Below are positions 6,325 to 12,398 of a stretch of 12,398 bases of DNA, piece by piece. The translations under genes were made by a program, and so were the position numbers. The stretch's first letter is position 1; each line of letters starts with the position of its first letter. Source of the DNA: Alphaproteobacteria bacterium (GTDB taxonomy: Bacteria; Pseudomonadota; Alphaproteobacteria; JALRGP01); contig JALRGP010000004.1 of the NCBI GenBank assembly GCA_023259685.1, positions 1 through 12,398 of the forward strand. The letters run 5' to 3'. Below the pieces are notes generated by a model. The model was not told the origin of the DNA and did no database searches. It worked only from the letters and a program-made list of their open reading frames with translations.

Positions 6325-7320
6325 ATGGACCAACATCCAATCGTTATTGTGGGCGGTGGGATTGTTGGCTTGTCTATGGGGTTATTTTTTAAGAAATACA
6401 ATATTCCTTTTGTTATTTTTGACAATCATCCTCAATCTGACGATATTCGTACATTGTTTATCAATCGTAGCAATGTTCATTTCTTACAATCACTGGGTGT
6501 AAAATTTGATGGTACTTATGTTAAAAGCATTGTTTTAGAAGACCGTTTACAAGGGATATCATCTTGTTACGATAGCTACCATCCTTATATTTCGCAAATG
6601 GTTATTTTTAAAGATTTCAAATGTCAATTGCAATCCCTTGTCAAAGACTATATTGTTCATACTGATTATAATGAATCTCTATCTTTAAAAAATCAATTAC
6701 TGATCGGTGCCGACGGGGTTTATTCCAAAATAAGGCAACAGGCTGGAATTGATGTTTTAAAACGCGATTATCAATCAGTTGCACGAGTTTATCATATTGA
6801 ACATAGTCATCGTCATGAAAAAAAAGCATATGAAATCTTTCATCAAGATCATATTATTGCAACTTTGCCGTTAAAGAACCCCCATCACAGCGGTGTTGTC
6901 ATTTGTTCTCCCGTGGCATGCACACAGGAGGACCATGGAAATCATTTAGGCATCTCACATATAACAACCCCCATAAAAGAATATCCTTTAGTTGGGATCT
7001 TTGCTCAAAAAGTTACTTGCTACGAAAAACATGTCATTTTAATTGGTGACGCCGCTCATCATTATCATCCATTGGCTGGTCAAGGGTTGAATGTGGGATT
7101 AAAAGATGTGATAAATCTAGGAAACATTATATTAAAAGCCCATTGCTATGGCATCCCCTTTGTCAGTTCAAGTGTTTTTTCAGCATATGAATCACAATCA
7201 ATCCATCACACACGCATGCGTATTTTTATTCATGGGGTATTAAATGGCCCCACATTTTTAAAAAAAATCGGTATTATCACATGGCCGCGGTGGTCTTATG
7301 TGTTAGAGGGGTATATATAA
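6325..7320 (+). CDS. UbiH/UbiF/COQ6-family FAD-dependent monooxygenase (short form)
   Basis: This is a class A flavoprotein hydroxylase of the UbiH/COQ6 group, which adds hydroxyls to the ring of ubiquinone precursors using NAD(P)H and oxygen. Visible: the FAD dinucleotide fold VIVGGGIVGLS (7-17), the LFINRSNVHFLQSLGV element typical of the group (44-59), the DG motif GADGVYSKIR (128-137), and the FAD-ribityl motif GDAAHHYHPLAGQGLN (241-256) followed by VGLKDVINL. At 331 residues it is clearly shorter than the usual 380-400, with the loss mainly between the first fold and the DG motif. All cofactor motifs remain, so it is probably active. Which ring position it hydroxylates cannot be assigned. 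It sits 5 nt after lepB and is probably co-transcribed. Start ATG 6325 is the codon just before the first FAD strand. Confidence 0.88.
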   Translation: MDQHPIVIVGGGIVGLSMGLFFKKYNIPFVIFDNHPQSDDIRTLFINRSNVHFLQSLGVKFDGTYVKSIVLEDRLQGISSCYDSYHPYISQMVIFKDFKCQLQSLVKDYIVHTDYNESLSLKNQLLIGADGVYSKIRQQAGIDVLKRDYQSVARVYHIEHSHRHEKKAYEIFHQDHIIATLPLKNPHHSGVVICSPVACTQEDHGNHLGISHITTPIKEYPLVGIFAQKVTCYEKHVILIGDAAHHYHPLAGQGLNVGLKDVINLGNIILKAHCYGIPFVSSSVFSAYESQSIHHTRMRIFIHGVLNGPTFLKKIGIITWPRWSYVLEGYI

Positions 7321-7384
7321 AACCCATTTTTCCATATACACAAAAATGTAAAGCTGTTCCAGTACCTTTTTTAAAATAAAGTTC

Positions 7385-7407
7385 ATGTGAAAAAACAACT
7401 TTCACAT
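7385..7407. terminator. Perfect hairpin downstream of the UbiH-like gene
   Basis: ATGTGAAA (7385-7392) and TTTCACAT (7400-7407) form a perfect 8-bp stem with a 7-nt loop, 64 nt after the UbiH-like stop codon. It could stop or stabilise the lepB-ubiH transcript. There is no T tract after it, so it is at best an imperfect intrinsic terminator. It also overlaps the end of the decayed minus-strand ORF at 7402-7590. Confidence 0.35.
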
Positions 7408-7590
7408 TATGAATTTAATTTTCGGATATGAATGACAATATTTTTGTAAGTATTCTTCAACTGATTTTGGTAAGTGTTTGTCATAGATGGTCGGCGATTG
7501 AAAGAGGTTCAAAGGCTCAATATCTGTTCATTGCCATATAAACTCAATTTTCAAGAAGCCCATTGGATAGCTCTGCAAAAAATATACCAT
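7402..7590 (-). pseudogene. Possible decayed ORF remnant, unidentified
   Basis: The 310-bp gap between the UbiH-like gene and obgE contains a minus-strand frame that reads MVYFLQSYPMGFLKIEFIWQ, hits a TGA, and continues for 41 codons (TDIEPLNLFQSPTIYDKHLP, then KSVEEYLQKYCHSYPKIKFI) to a TGA at 7402-7404. The second piece has the composition of real protein. A transposase tail is one possibility, but I see no DDE signature, terminal repeats or target duplication. Otherwise the gap shows only the hairpin at 7385-7407 and a weak AGAGG 16 nt before obgE. Confidence 0.25.
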
Positions 7591-7630
7591 TGGTTTACAA
7601 TGGCATTATAGAGGTTGTACTCAAACATTA

Positions 7631-8629
7631 ATGAAATTTTTAGATCAGGTTAAAATTTTTTTGAAATCCGGTGATGGTGGCGCTGGTTGTGTTAGTTTCC
7701 GTCGAGAAAAATATATTGAATTTGGGGGGCCAAATGGAGGCAATGGTGGAAAAGGTGGTCACATCTATGTTCAAGGTGTTCACAATTTAAATACTTTGAT
7801 TGATTATCGTTATCAACAACATTTTAAGGCTGAAAAAGGGCATCAAGGTATGGGACAAGAACGAACGGGCAGACACGGTCATGACATTATTTTAAAGGTT
7901 CCCATTGGAACGCAAATTTTTGATGAACACAAAGAAAATTTATTACTGGATGTCACAACCGAAGATAAAAAAATCCTATTGTTAAAAGGTGGTGATGGGG
8001 GATTTGGTAATAGCCATTATAAAAGTTCTACTCATCAAGCACCCAGACGTGCAGATCCAGGTTGGCCTGGGCAGGAAATGTGGGTATGGATGCAATTAAA
8101 ATTAATTGCAGATGTGGGATTGTTGGGGTTGCCTAATGCTGGGAAATCAACATTTTTATCTGTTGTTTCTAGAGCAAAACCTAAAATTGCTGATTATCCA
8201 TTTACAACCTTGCACCCCCAATTGGGAGTTGTGTTTCACCATGACAAAGAATTTGTGATCTCTGATTTACCGGGGCTTATTGAAAATGCTCATCAAGGGG
8301 CAGGCCTTGGTCATCGTTTTTTAGGCCACGTGGAACGTTGTAAAGTCTTGCTGCATTTGATTGATGGAACCCAAGAGGATGTATGTCAGGCTTACCATAC
8401 AATTCATCAAGAATTAAAATTGTATGGGGGGGGGTTATGTGACAAGCCGGAACTCATTATTCTCAATAAAATCGATGCATTAACGGAAGATGTTATTGCA
8501 GAAAAAAAACAGGCTTTGGAGGAATTCACAGGAAAAACTATTTACATTTTATCCAGTTTATCTAAAAAAGGATTATCTGACATTTTAAATGAAACATTAA
8601 CAGCAGTCAGCACCTTTCATTTTGACTAA
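7631..8629 (+). CDS. obgE: GTPase Obg (ObgE/CgtA)
   Basis: Obg is an essential GTPase that binds the 50S ribosomal subunit and links ribosome assembly to growth and stress. The 332 residues show the glycine-rich Obg fold (1-157, starting MKFLDQVKIFLKSGDGGAG, with GGPNGGNGGKGG at 32-43), then the G domain: G1 GLPNAGKST (166-174), the ADYPFTTLHP switch I region (187-196), G3 DLPGLIE (212-218), G4 NKID (279-282) and G5 SSLSKKG (308-314). There is no extended C-terminal domain, as is common in Alphaproteobacteria with short Obg. A run of nine G (8426-8434) encodes GGG and stays in frame. It often follows rplU-rpmA, but here no ribosomal genes precede it. A possible Shine-Dalgarno AGAGG is rather far (7610-7614) from the start. 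Confidence 0.97.
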   Translation: MKFLDQVKIFLKSGDGGAGCVSFRREKYIEFGGPNGGNGGKGGHIYVQGVHNLNTLIDYRYQQHFKAEKGHQGMGQERTGRHGHDIILKVPIGTQIFDEHKENLLLDVTTEDKKILLLKGGDGGFGNSHYKSSTHQAPRRADPGWPGQEMWVWMQLKLIADVGLLGLPNAGKSTFLSVVSRAKPKIADYPFTTLHPQLGVVFHHDKEFVISDLPGLIENAHQGAGLGHRFLGHVERCKVLLHLIDGTQEDVCQAYHTIHQELKLYGGGLCDKPELIILNKIDALTEDVIAEKKQALEEFTGKTIYILSSLSKKGLSDILNETLTAVSTFHFD

Positions 8630-8685
8630 AATTCCTAATAAAATAGAGAGGTAAAGGCTTTAAATACCTTGTTTTCTGGTTCAAA

Positions 8686-8890
8686 ATGGCATAAGTGAAA
8701 CGAGACAGCGTAATTATCTTAGCTTTGTCTATGGAATCTAAAAGATTTTGAACAGAAAGAGCTGCAAACCCCTTCTTGTTACTCTAACTCGCGTTGATGA
8801 TTATATCATTTAAAAAGGTCTGCAAAATTTTGATATTTTTTCCACCAAGACCATCAATATTAAAGGCTTCTTTAGAAGCAAAAGGATGTA
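8686..8890 (-). pseudogene. Degraded duplicate fragment of ligA
   Basis: This stretch matches the intact ligA at 11763-11994 in the same orientation, offset by about 3.08 kb. Over the first 86 bases I count seven mismatches, all transitions. Read on the minus strand it gives FASKEAFNIDGLGGKNIKIL, a stop codon (TAG) and then KKGFAALSVQNLLDSIDKAK, corresponding to the helix-hairpin-helix region of DNA ligase. Relative to ligA it has lost 28 bp between two copies of CAAAATTTT (11899-11907 and 11927-11935 in ligA) and gained one base. It has no start and cannot make a ligase. Together with the inverted repeat and promoter candidate below, it fills the gap between obgE and the right broken gene. 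Confidence 0.9.
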
Positions 8891-8898
8891 TTTTTGTT

Positions 8899-8936
8899 TA
8901 TTTTATTTAAAAAATAACACACATTTAAATAAAATA
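8899..8936. repeat. Perfect 13-bp inverted repeat, AT only
   Basis: TATTTTATTTAAA (8899-8911) and TTTAAATAAAATA (8924-8936) are perfect complements separated by a 12-nt loop. It lies between the ligA fragment and the promoter region of the right broken gene. It could be a rho-independent terminator-like hairpin, a regulator site, or the scar of a rearrangement. All stem pairs are A-T, so it would be weak as RNA. Confidence 0.6.
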
Positions 8937-8947
8937 CAATAACAATA

Positions 8948-8977
8948 TTGAAAAAAAATTATTTTATGGTGTATATC
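8948..8977 (+). promoter_or_regulatory. Candidate promoter of the right broken gene
   Basis: TTGAAA (8948-8953) resembles the -35 consensus, and TATATC (8972-8977) with an 18-bp spacer resembles a -10. The predicted start of transcription is near 8984, about 22 nt before the ATG at 9006. In DNA this AT-rich, such matches are common, so the support is modest. Confidence 0.3.
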
Positions 8978-9005
8978 TATTATATGAAATTTATTTCTAT
9001 TTATT

Positions 9006-9206
9006 ATGTACTTTAAAAAAAATGGCATACTACACATGTTTTTTCTGGTTTCTACAACCACGTCTTTTATGAGTGTATCAATTGAGAAAATTACCATAAA
9101 TTCATCAAATAGGGTTCCTTCAAAACGTTTGCACAGTGACGTAATACAAAAAAATCCCGAAGAAAAAAAAACAAGTCTTACATACTGCACCTCAAGACTT
9201 GAGTGA
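9006..9206 (+). CDS. N-terminal segment of the right broken gene, possible signal peptide
   Basis: This open segment of 66 codons begins MYFKKNGILHMFFLVSTTTS, a basic start followed by a short hydrophobic core and small polar residues. That resembles a Sec signal peptide with cleavage perhaps near residues 22-26, though the core is short. The segment then becomes polar (NSSNRVPSKRLHSDVIQKNP). The residues after the A9 run (TSLTYCTSRLE) are probably out of frame. No Shine-Dalgarno is visible. An upstream ATG at 8984 in another frame (MKFISIYYVL, then TAA) shows that the true start is uncertain. Confidence 0.3.
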   Translation: MYFKKNGILHMFFLVSTTTSFMSVSIEKITINSSNRVPSKRLHSDVIQKNPEEKKTSLTYCTSRLE

Positions 9207-9546
9207 CAAAGAAACACAAGAAACCTCATCAGAGAATGAGTTCGGAAAAAAGCTTTGTAACTATAACTATAGCAGTTCTGCTTTTATTAAAAAATTAGAG
9301 AACAAACTTTTCTCTAAGTGCCAAAAGACTCTATCAGATCAGGAAAAAGAGAGGCTTACACAACCTTTAAAAGATAAAAAAAAGAGCATTGATGTCGATT
9401 GGACAGATTGTACAATGGCAGAGACAATATCTAGAGTTCACCCTATCCAACAAACAAAGATAAATCTACAAAATGGCCCAACATCTGGATTCACAACACA
9501 CTGGGAATATTCTCCAGAAGAGACAGAGGGGCACATGGAGTATTGA
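9199..9546 (+). CDS. Second segment of the right broken gene
   Basis: This 115-codon segment has no ATG; its only start would be the TTG at 9199, inside the preceding frame, and the frame is open further upstream from the A9 run (9163-9171). It therefore looks like an internal piece rather than a gene. It is polar and charged (ETQETSSENEFGKKL, FIKKLENKLFSK, DQEKERLTQPLKDKKKS) with a DWTDCTMAETISRV stretch that looks more folded. The last few residues, HMEY, are out of frame after the GGGG run. No known motif. Confidence 0.35.
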   Translation: MSDKETQETSSENEFGKKLCNYNYSSSAFIKKLENKLFSKCQKTLSDQEKERLTQPLKDKKKSIDVDWTDCTMAETISRVHPIQQTKINLQNGPTSGFTTHWEYSPEETEGHMEY

Positions 9547-9727
9547 CCCCTGCCCTTTAAATATCACCTTAGATGGTAAAATATATCAATTGGTTGTTAA
9601 CTATAGAGGTTGTCAGAATCCTCAACAACCTGGTAACTGCTTTTTTTAAAAAAAAGGTGACCATCCTCACACATATAATGGGAATATTCAAGAATCCACA
9701 TATTGGTCCAGTCCTCATCAAACACTC

Positions 9728-10774
9728 ATGGCAATTGAAATTGTTAGAAGAAAAGTTGTAGATCATGCCATAGACCTCAAAGACACACACGCCGATCTTC
9801 CAGTTACTATGGGCATCATTATGGCCAATCAAATGATTAAAGATAAGGTTCCTGGGGTGTTGGAGGGCTTTCATCCCAAAAGTGGAGCCTATCATATGTT
9901 TTCAGATACTCGTTCGCGCAGACAAAATGGATTGAATCAATTGGCTGCACTTTATTATGAGCAGTATGACATCGGACAGAAGAAAAGTGATTTAAAAATG
10001 ACAATAAAAGAACATGCTAAAAATGTCCTTGGTATCAGTGATGATTTAGACACGTCATCTGATGAATCCGAATCAGAGGATCTTCAATTAACAACTGTGA
10101 ATTCAACAGTGAAGGCCTTTAAAAAACAAGAGAAAAAACGAGAACAAAAACAACAATTAAAAGAGCAGAAATATAAAGTTAATGTCATTAACAAGATCAA
10201 TGAAGAGGAATTAAAAGTATCTTTGGATGTTGAGATGGAAAGCTCCGATGAAAAAACCAGCAACATTATAAAAGAATACAAAAAACTTTTTGATCAAGGA
10301 TGTGAAAGATTTAACAAATCAAACACGGGATTATCAAAACATTTTGATTCAATTAATGAGGCTGGACATTATTCTGCATTTTTTCAGACATTTCCTCTTG
10401 GGGCTCAGGGGGTATATATATTATTTGGTAACCCCCATATGTCATTCGATTACTCTATATTATATATCTTTAATCTGTATCCGTCAAAGTCAAGCAGAAA
10501 AACAGAAAAAGTTATACGCTTACTTGATTTGAGACCAGAACAATTGACAGAAAAAGCATTTCCTGAAAATCTTACGATTTCACATGATTATCAAAAAAAA
10601 TTGGATGAATTAGGTATCTCTCTTGAGATAGAATTTCAAGAAGAAAAGGATTTTTTAAAAAGATCTACAATTCAGATGACCTATAGAAAAGATGACATAC
10701 AGGTTGATGATTCAATAAAAATAAATACTTTAACTCCACAAAAAAAGCTGATCAAGATTTATTGGCAACGGTGA
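9728..10774 (+). CDS. Large central segment of the right broken gene, unknown function
   Basis: This is the longest intact piece, 348 codons from the first ATG; the same frame is open from 9650, just after the TAA, and continues in the same frame before it from about 9530. Regions in order (residues from ATG 9728): a conserved-looking globular part 1-80 (DLKDTHADLPVTMGIIMANQ, GFHPKSGAYHMFSDTRSR, ALYYEQYD), an acidic linker near 100-120 (DDLDTSSDESESEDLQ), a Lys/Gln/Glu-rich helix near 128-150, and a second globular part from about 180 on (AFFQTFPLGAQGVYILFG, RLLDLRPEQLTEKAFPENL). The last residues LIKIYWQR follow the A7 run and are probably out of frame. It could be translated alone from 9728, but there is no Shine-Dalgarno. 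I recognise no family. Confidence 0.5.
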   Translation: MAIEIVRRKVVDHAIDLKDTHADLPVTMGIIMANQMIKDKVPGVLEGFHPKSGAYHMFSDTRSRRQNGLNQLAALYYEQYDIGQKKSDLKMTIKEHAKNVLGISDDLDTSSDESESEDLQLTTVNSTVKAFKKQEKKREQKQQLKEQKYKVNVINKINEEELKVSLDVEMESSDEKTSNIIKEYKKLFDQGCERFNKSNTGLSKHFDSINEAGHYSAFFQTFPLGAQGVYILFGNPHMSFDYSILYIFNLYPSKSSRKTEKVIRLLDLRPEQLTEKAFPENLTISHDYQKKLDELGISLEIEFQEEKDFLKRSTIQMTYRKDDIQVDDSIKINTLTPQKKLIKIYWQR

Positions 10775-11280
10775 TTGCCAGCAAGGATGAGAGCGCATTA
10801 ATTTTTCAACAACACTGCAAGACTTCTGATGATATCAGACATTTGATAAATCTTCTAAGAATTGTAGGATGTAATTTATTTGATAAAGGTCAGCATGTGC
10901 ATCACTACATCACACGTCTAGATCCTCAATTTAACGTTTGGACTGTTGTGGATTGGATTCGCCAATTGAATCATCAATTTAAATTTCAAAAATTGACAGT
11001 TGGAAATATATATGACGAATTAAAACCTTTGGAGGGTACGAATTTAATATTGAATGATCATCCGCATGTGACGATTCATATTGATAATATTTATCACGCA
11101 CAAGACAATCCAAATAAAGAAATAATCGGCAGAAAATTCGAAGATACATCCATTTTGTATCATGCCTCTTGCGTCATGTCAGATGGAACAACCGTTACCA
11201 TTCCTGAGGATGGTAAGGATCTCCTTAGCGTAACAATTGATGGACAAAAAATAACTCGGTTTAAAAAGACACAACAATAA
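10762..11280 (+). CDS. C-terminal segment of the right broken gene, unknown function
   Basis: This 172-codon segment has only a TTG (10762) as a possible start, overlapping the previous segment by 13 nt. The frame reads sensibly upstream to the A7 run (KKADQDLLATVIASKDESAL), so it is most likely the C-terminus of the longer protein. It looks folded, not low complexity: helical DIRHLINLLRIVGCNLF, DWIRQLNHQFKFQK, then beta-rich HVTIHIDNIYHAQD, CVMSDGTTVTIPED and LLSVTIDGQKITRF. The tandem beta-type strands could form a small sandwich or barrel. I do not recognise a family. It ends 5 nt before the terminator hairpin. Confidence 0.4.
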   Translation: MATVIASKDESALIFQQHCKTSDDIRHLINLLRIVGCNLFDKGQHVHHYITRLDPQFNVWTVVDWIRQLNHQFKFQKLTVGNIYDELKPLEGTNLILNDHPHVTIHIDNIYHAQDNPNKEIIGRKFEDTSILYHASCVMSDGTTVTIPEDGKDLLSVTIDGQKITRFKKTQQ

Positions 11281-11285
11281 TAACG

Positions 11286-11311
11286 AAAGGAGAGATTCCA
11301 TCTCTCCTTTT
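11286..11311. terminator. Bidirectional intrinsic terminator between the right broken gene and ligA
   Basis: AAAGGAGAGAT (11286-11296) and ATCTCTCCTTT (11300-11310) form a perfect 11-bp stem with a 3-nt loop (TCC), followed by T on the plus strand and ending in TTT on the minus strand too. It lies between convergent genes, directly after the TAA of the broken gene and directly before the ligA stop codon, so it can serve both. Confidence 0.85.
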
Positions 11312-12398
11312 CTACTTTTGTATCAATGTTAAAAATTCATCTTCCGTTAAAATGGGGATGTTCAAAGCCATGGCGCCTTTTAATTTTGATCCAGGATTAT
11401 CGCCATAAATTAAAAGATCAACCTTGGATGAGATCGATGTGGCAATCATTCCCCCTTTGTTTTGGATAATTTTTTTGGCTTCTAGGCGCCCCATGGATTG
11501 AAGAGTTCCCGTGAGCAAAACTGTTTTTTGATTAAAAAAATGATCTTGATCAATCGTATCAGGAATAACATGAATAACATTGATAACATCTTGAATTATG
11601 CGTTGATAATCTGGATGATGAAGGAAATCAATAATATCTTTTTCAATACTGGCGCCAATCCCTTCCATATGAACCAATTGTTTTAAATTTAAAAATGTAT
11701 CCAATTTCTGACAATATCTTGATAATAATAAGGCTGTCATGGACCCTACCTGAGGAATTCCCATGGCATAAATGAAACGAGACAGTGTAATTGTCTTGGC
11801 TTTGTCTATGGAATCTAAGAGATTTTGAATAGAAAGAGCTGCAAACCCTTCCAGTTTCTCTAACTCTTGTTGATGATTATGTAATTTAAAAAGATCTGCA
11901 AAATTTTTAATGTATCCTTTTTCGTACAAAATTTTGATATTTTTTTCACCAAGACCATCAATATTAAAGGCTTCTTTTGATACAAAATGACACAACCTAT
12001 TTAATGCTTGCTCTTCACAATCGAACCCATGAGGACAACGAACCATAACGGCATTATTGTCCTTGATGACAGGCCTGCCACATGAAGGACAATGGGTTGG
12101 AAAGATAAATGGATGCGTATTGTGAGGTCTTTGGTTCAAAACCACAGAGACAATTTTAGGAATCACATCACCGGCTCTTTTTAAGATCACATAATCGCCA
12201 ATTCTTAAATCCTTTCGTTTAATTTCATCATCATTATGAAGTGTGGCGCGAGAGATAGTGACACCATGTAAGCTAACGGGTTCCAAAATAGCCACAGGCG
12301 TTAAAACTCCCGTTCTTCCCACCTGAACGACAATATCTAACAATTTTGTTTGCATTGTCTTTTCGATAAATTTGTGGGCAATGGAATAACGTGGAGCA
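11312..12398 (-). CDS. ligA: NAD-dependent DNA ligase, C-terminal part (5' end outside window)
   Basis: LigA seals nicks in DNA using NAD+ and is essential for joining Okazaki fragments. The visible 362 residues or so start within the adenylation/OB boundary (APRYSIAHKFIEKTMQ). In order: the OB fold with VQVGRTG, ATLHNDDEI and GDYVILKRAGDVIPK; a four-Cys zinc finger (CPSC...C...C around CPSCGRPV and RCPHGFDC); the helix-hairpin-helix region (FNIDGLGEKNIKIL, MEGIGASI); and the BRCT domain (KTVLLTGTL, GRLEAKKIIQNKGG, LLIYGDNPGSKL). The frame is open to the right edge, so the ATG at 12355 is internal, not the start. The catalytic KxDG lysine lies outside the window. It ends in TAG at 11312-11314, just past the shared terminator. 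A decayed duplicate of its middle part lies at 8686-8890. Confidence 0.97.
   Translation of the reverse strand, partial: APRYSIAHKFIEKTMQTKLLDIVVQVGRTGVLTPVAILEPVSLHGVTISRATLHNDDEIKRKDLRIGDYVILKRAGDVIPKIVSVVLNQRPHNTHPFIFPTHCPSCGRPVIKDNNAVMVRCPHGFDCEEQALNRLCHFVSKEAFNIDGLGEKNIKILYEKGYIKNFADLFKLHNHQQELEKLEGFAALSIQNLLDSIDKAKTITLSRFIYAMGIPQVGSMTALLLSRYCQKLDTFLNLKQLVHMEGIGASIEKDIIDFLHHPDYQRIIQDVINVIHVIPDTIDQDHFFNQKTVLLTGTLQSMGRLEAKKIIQNKGGMIATSISSKVDLLIYGDNPGSKLKGAMALNIPILTEDEFLTLIQK

Larger units (their letters stand above)
9006..11280 (+). pseudogene. Frame-broken large orphan gene with signal-peptide-like N-terminus
   Basis: Four open segments join into one gene of about 750 codons. The first frame (ATG 9006) runs to an A9 run (9163-9171), where reading moves on by one base (EEK, then QVLHTAPQDLSDKE). 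The second runs to a GGGG (9528-9531), where skipping one G gives EETEGTWSIDPCPLNI. The third contains a TAA (9647-9649) at the junction of a T7 and an A8 run, with sensible protein on both sides (GNCFF and KKGDHPHTYNG). The fourth shift is at an A7 run (10740-10746), giving TPQKKADQDLLATVIASKD. The gene ends at TAA 11278-11280, 5 nt before a strong terminator. I do not recognise any domain. Parts visible are a possible signal peptide, a Cys-containing region, a D/S/E-rich acidic linker, a Lys/Gln-rich helix and two globular-looking regions. Decay is likely; slippage rescue or sequence error cannot be excluded. Confidence 0.65.

Noticed and set aside
7402..7590. UGA read as tryptophan, which would make the minus-strand ORF continuous
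   Set aside because: The intact genes here end in TAA or TAG and are neutral on this, but other frames show ordinary TGA stops and there is no in-frame TGA in any conserved gene.
7561..7630. Sigma-70-like promoter for obgE
   Set aside because: TTGGAT and TTTACA occur, but no -10 lies at an acceptable distance, so I did not annotate one.
7321..7630. tRNA-like GGTTCAAA near 7507
   Set aside because: No cloverleaf can be built around it; acceptor and anticodon stems are absent.
8649..8669. Terminator after obgE (AGGTA and TACCT)
   Set aside because: The stem is 5 bp with an 11-nt loop and a broken T tract, too weak to call.
8903..9229. Minus-strand open frame rich in Phe, Cys and Ile
   Set aside because: Its composition is what AT-rich noncoding or antisense DNA gives; it overlaps the inverted repeat and the N-terminal part of the right broken gene.
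9569..9895. Minus-strand open frame of 108 codons
   Set aside because: It is antisense to the right broken gene, whose plus-strand frame reads continuously on both sides.
9006..11280. EndoU or other nuclease toxin identity suggested by HTYNG
   Set aside because: Only a short string matches; the other family residues could not be found in order.
11498..11686. Small plus-strand open frame inside ligA
   Set aside because: It is antisense to the BRCT and helix-hairpin-helix coding region of ligA.

Overview
This is an AT-rich bacterial window of essential housekeeping genes with two broken, unrecognised genes near its ends. Gram-negative gene types (UbiH-family hydroxylase, LepB, a HAD domain of the kind fused to UbiA prenyltransferases), the low GC, weak Shine-Dalgarno sites and gene decay suggest an alphaproteobacterial intracellular symbiont or parasite (Holosporales- or Rickettsiales-like). 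The taxon is an inference; there is no rRNA to settle it.

Layout. 1-1205 (+): 3' part of a frame-broken orphan gene with a tandem 60-residue charged repeat, an acidic linker and a C-terminal piece that may have a RelE/Gp49-like fold. 1356-2270 (-): Sua5-type threonylcarbamoyl-AMP synthase for tRNA t6A. 2434-3553 (-): DedA membrane protein overlapping a stand-alone HAD phosphatase-like protein. 3651-5340 (+): serine esterase overlapping a PotD/PotF-type solute-binding protein. 5507-7320 (+): signal peptidase I (lepB), then, 5 nt later, a short UbiH/COQ6-family FAD monooxygenase. 7321-7630: gap with a possible decayed minus-strand ORF and a hairpin. 7631-8629 (+): obgE. 8686-8890: a degraded copy of an internal piece of ligA. 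9006-11280 (+): a second broken orphan gene, about 750 codons if repaired, with a signal-peptide-like start. 11286-11311: a strong hairpin terminator shared with the convergent ligA, whose C-terminal part fills 11312-12398 (-) and runs off the right edge.

The housekeeping genes serve separate jobs: tRNA modification, protein export, quinone synthesis, ribosome assembly and DNA ligation. Only three short operon-like pairs are evident (dedA-HAD, esterase-PotD-like, lepB-UbiH-like). The points of most interest are the two orphan genes, whose frame breaks nearly all lie at homopolymer runs although equally long or longer runs remain in frame in the neighbouring essential genes, and the ligA fragment, which places the right orphan gene between two same-orientation copies of ligA sequence. 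No tRNA, rRNA, CRISPR array or intact transposase was seen.
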